Made by a program: the position numbers and the translations under genes. From Bacteroidota bacterium (GTDB taxonomy: Bacteria > Bacteroidota > Bacteroidia > Bacteroidales > CAIXZF01), in NCBI GenBank assembly GCA_022709385.1, contig JAKLIX010000011.1, positions 62,001 to 126,000 of the forward strand: 64,000 bases of DNA. Reading direction: 5' to 3'. The notes below the pieces were generated by a model, which saw only the letters and a list, made by a program, of their open reading frames with translations, did not search any database and had not been told where the DNA came from. Of the stretch, positions 63,718 to 64,000 are shown piece after piece (position 1 is the stretch's first letter; each line of letters begins with the position of its first letter).

Positions 63718-64000
63718 CTAGTCTTTCAAGCACCGTACCGACAGTCCGTACCTTTTGTTTCTTTTCCCTCCGTAGGCCTGCGTCGACTGGTAATCGAGCT
63801 TGTGATGCCAGGCGTTGTTTGTGGAAGCATTGTCGGCTGTCCAGAAGAAGGCGTTCTTTTTCAGCAGTCCGTCCATACCGTTATGGTCGCGGTACCCTCC
63901 CGGCAGTGCGGAGAAACCGCTTGAATTGGATGCACCGGTGTTTGGACTCAGCCACAAGGTGGTATCGGAGGTTTTCATCTTCCCGCCTGCCACCATGGAA
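63718..64000 (-). CDS. C-terminal fragment of a Fib_succ_major domain protein (runs off right edge)
   Basis: The last 94 or so codons of a protein whose start lies outside the window; the Met at 63996 is probably internal. The pattern FSALPGGYRD ... FFWTADNAS ... RYGLSVRCLKD is the end of the Fibrobacter succinogenes major paralogous domain (TIGR02145), common in secreted proteins of Bacteroidota and Fibrobacter. It has no T9SS tail after this domain. Function is unknown. Confidence 0.88.
   Translation of the reverse strand, partial: SMVAGGKMKTSDTTLWLSPNTGASNSSGFSALPGGYRDHNGMDGLLKKNAFFWTADNASTNNAWHHKLDYQSTQAYGGKRNKRYGLSVRCLKD

Overview
The window looks like chromosomal DNA of a Bacteroidota bacterium, probably an anaerobic member of class Bacteroidia; genus and species cannot be read from it. 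Evidence: at least four secreted proteins end in type IX secretion (T9SS) type A sorting domains; many genes are preceded by the Bacteroidota -7 box TAnnTTTG, in the best cases with a -33 TTG/TTTG about 19 bases upstream; lipoproteins are common; and Bacteroidota-typical genes occur (C-terminal Fib_succ_major fragment, HECLGH-type dipeptidyl peptidase III, dnaA followed by a low-molecular-weight tyrosine phosphatase, a glycogen synthase fused to a glucan phosphorylase).

Layout. 1-9885 (minus) is an envelope/peptide operon: dipeptidyl peptidase III lipoprotein, YtcJ-like amidohydrolase lipoprotein, alpha-2-macroglobulin lipoprotein and penicillin-binding protein 1C (running off the left edge). 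10147-25485 is housekeeping: secreted trypsin-like protease, membrane protein, gcvT, FlaA1/CapD-type nucleotide-sugar dehydratase, sucC, a LolD-like ATPase between two TPR-like proteins, rplS, ornithine carbamoyltransferase with carbamate kinase, M23 peptidase, HAD protein, EamA transporter and YigZ. 25486-26045 is a 560-base AT-rich gap before dnaA. 26046-33962 runs dnaA, tyrosine phosphatase, PLP dehydratase, RsmI-like methylase and the 1409-residue glycogen synthase-phosphorylase fusion. 33969-42073 (minus) is a signalling cluster of three membrane histidine kinases and one output-less receiver. 42149-45995 holds fabG, a VWA-like membrane protein, an ElyC/YdcF protein and tRNA-His.

45997-64000 is accessory in character. 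A 142-base-period tandem duplication starts directly after tRNA-His and carries copies of the 3' end of a four-helix-bundle (S23/Avd family) gene. Then come two paralogous T9SS cargo proteins flanking four consecutive minus-strand genes (48739-58463) that share one module: a carboxypeptidase-regulatory-like beta domain, a dockerin-like pair of helices and a tail GDVDxSYxP. One of these is a 2225-residue multi-domain surface protein that also has a cohesin-like domain and a T9SS tail; one has an N-terminal cohesin-like domain; one has a blue-copper (cupredoxin) domain. This reads as a possible T9SS-anchored cohesin-dockerin surface assembly without carbohydrate-active enzymes and is the best candidate for a new system. 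The window ends with an exported pirin, a YjgR/HerA-like ATPase, a DUF6922-AbiEii toxin-antitoxin pair and a Fib_succ_major fragment cut by the right edge.
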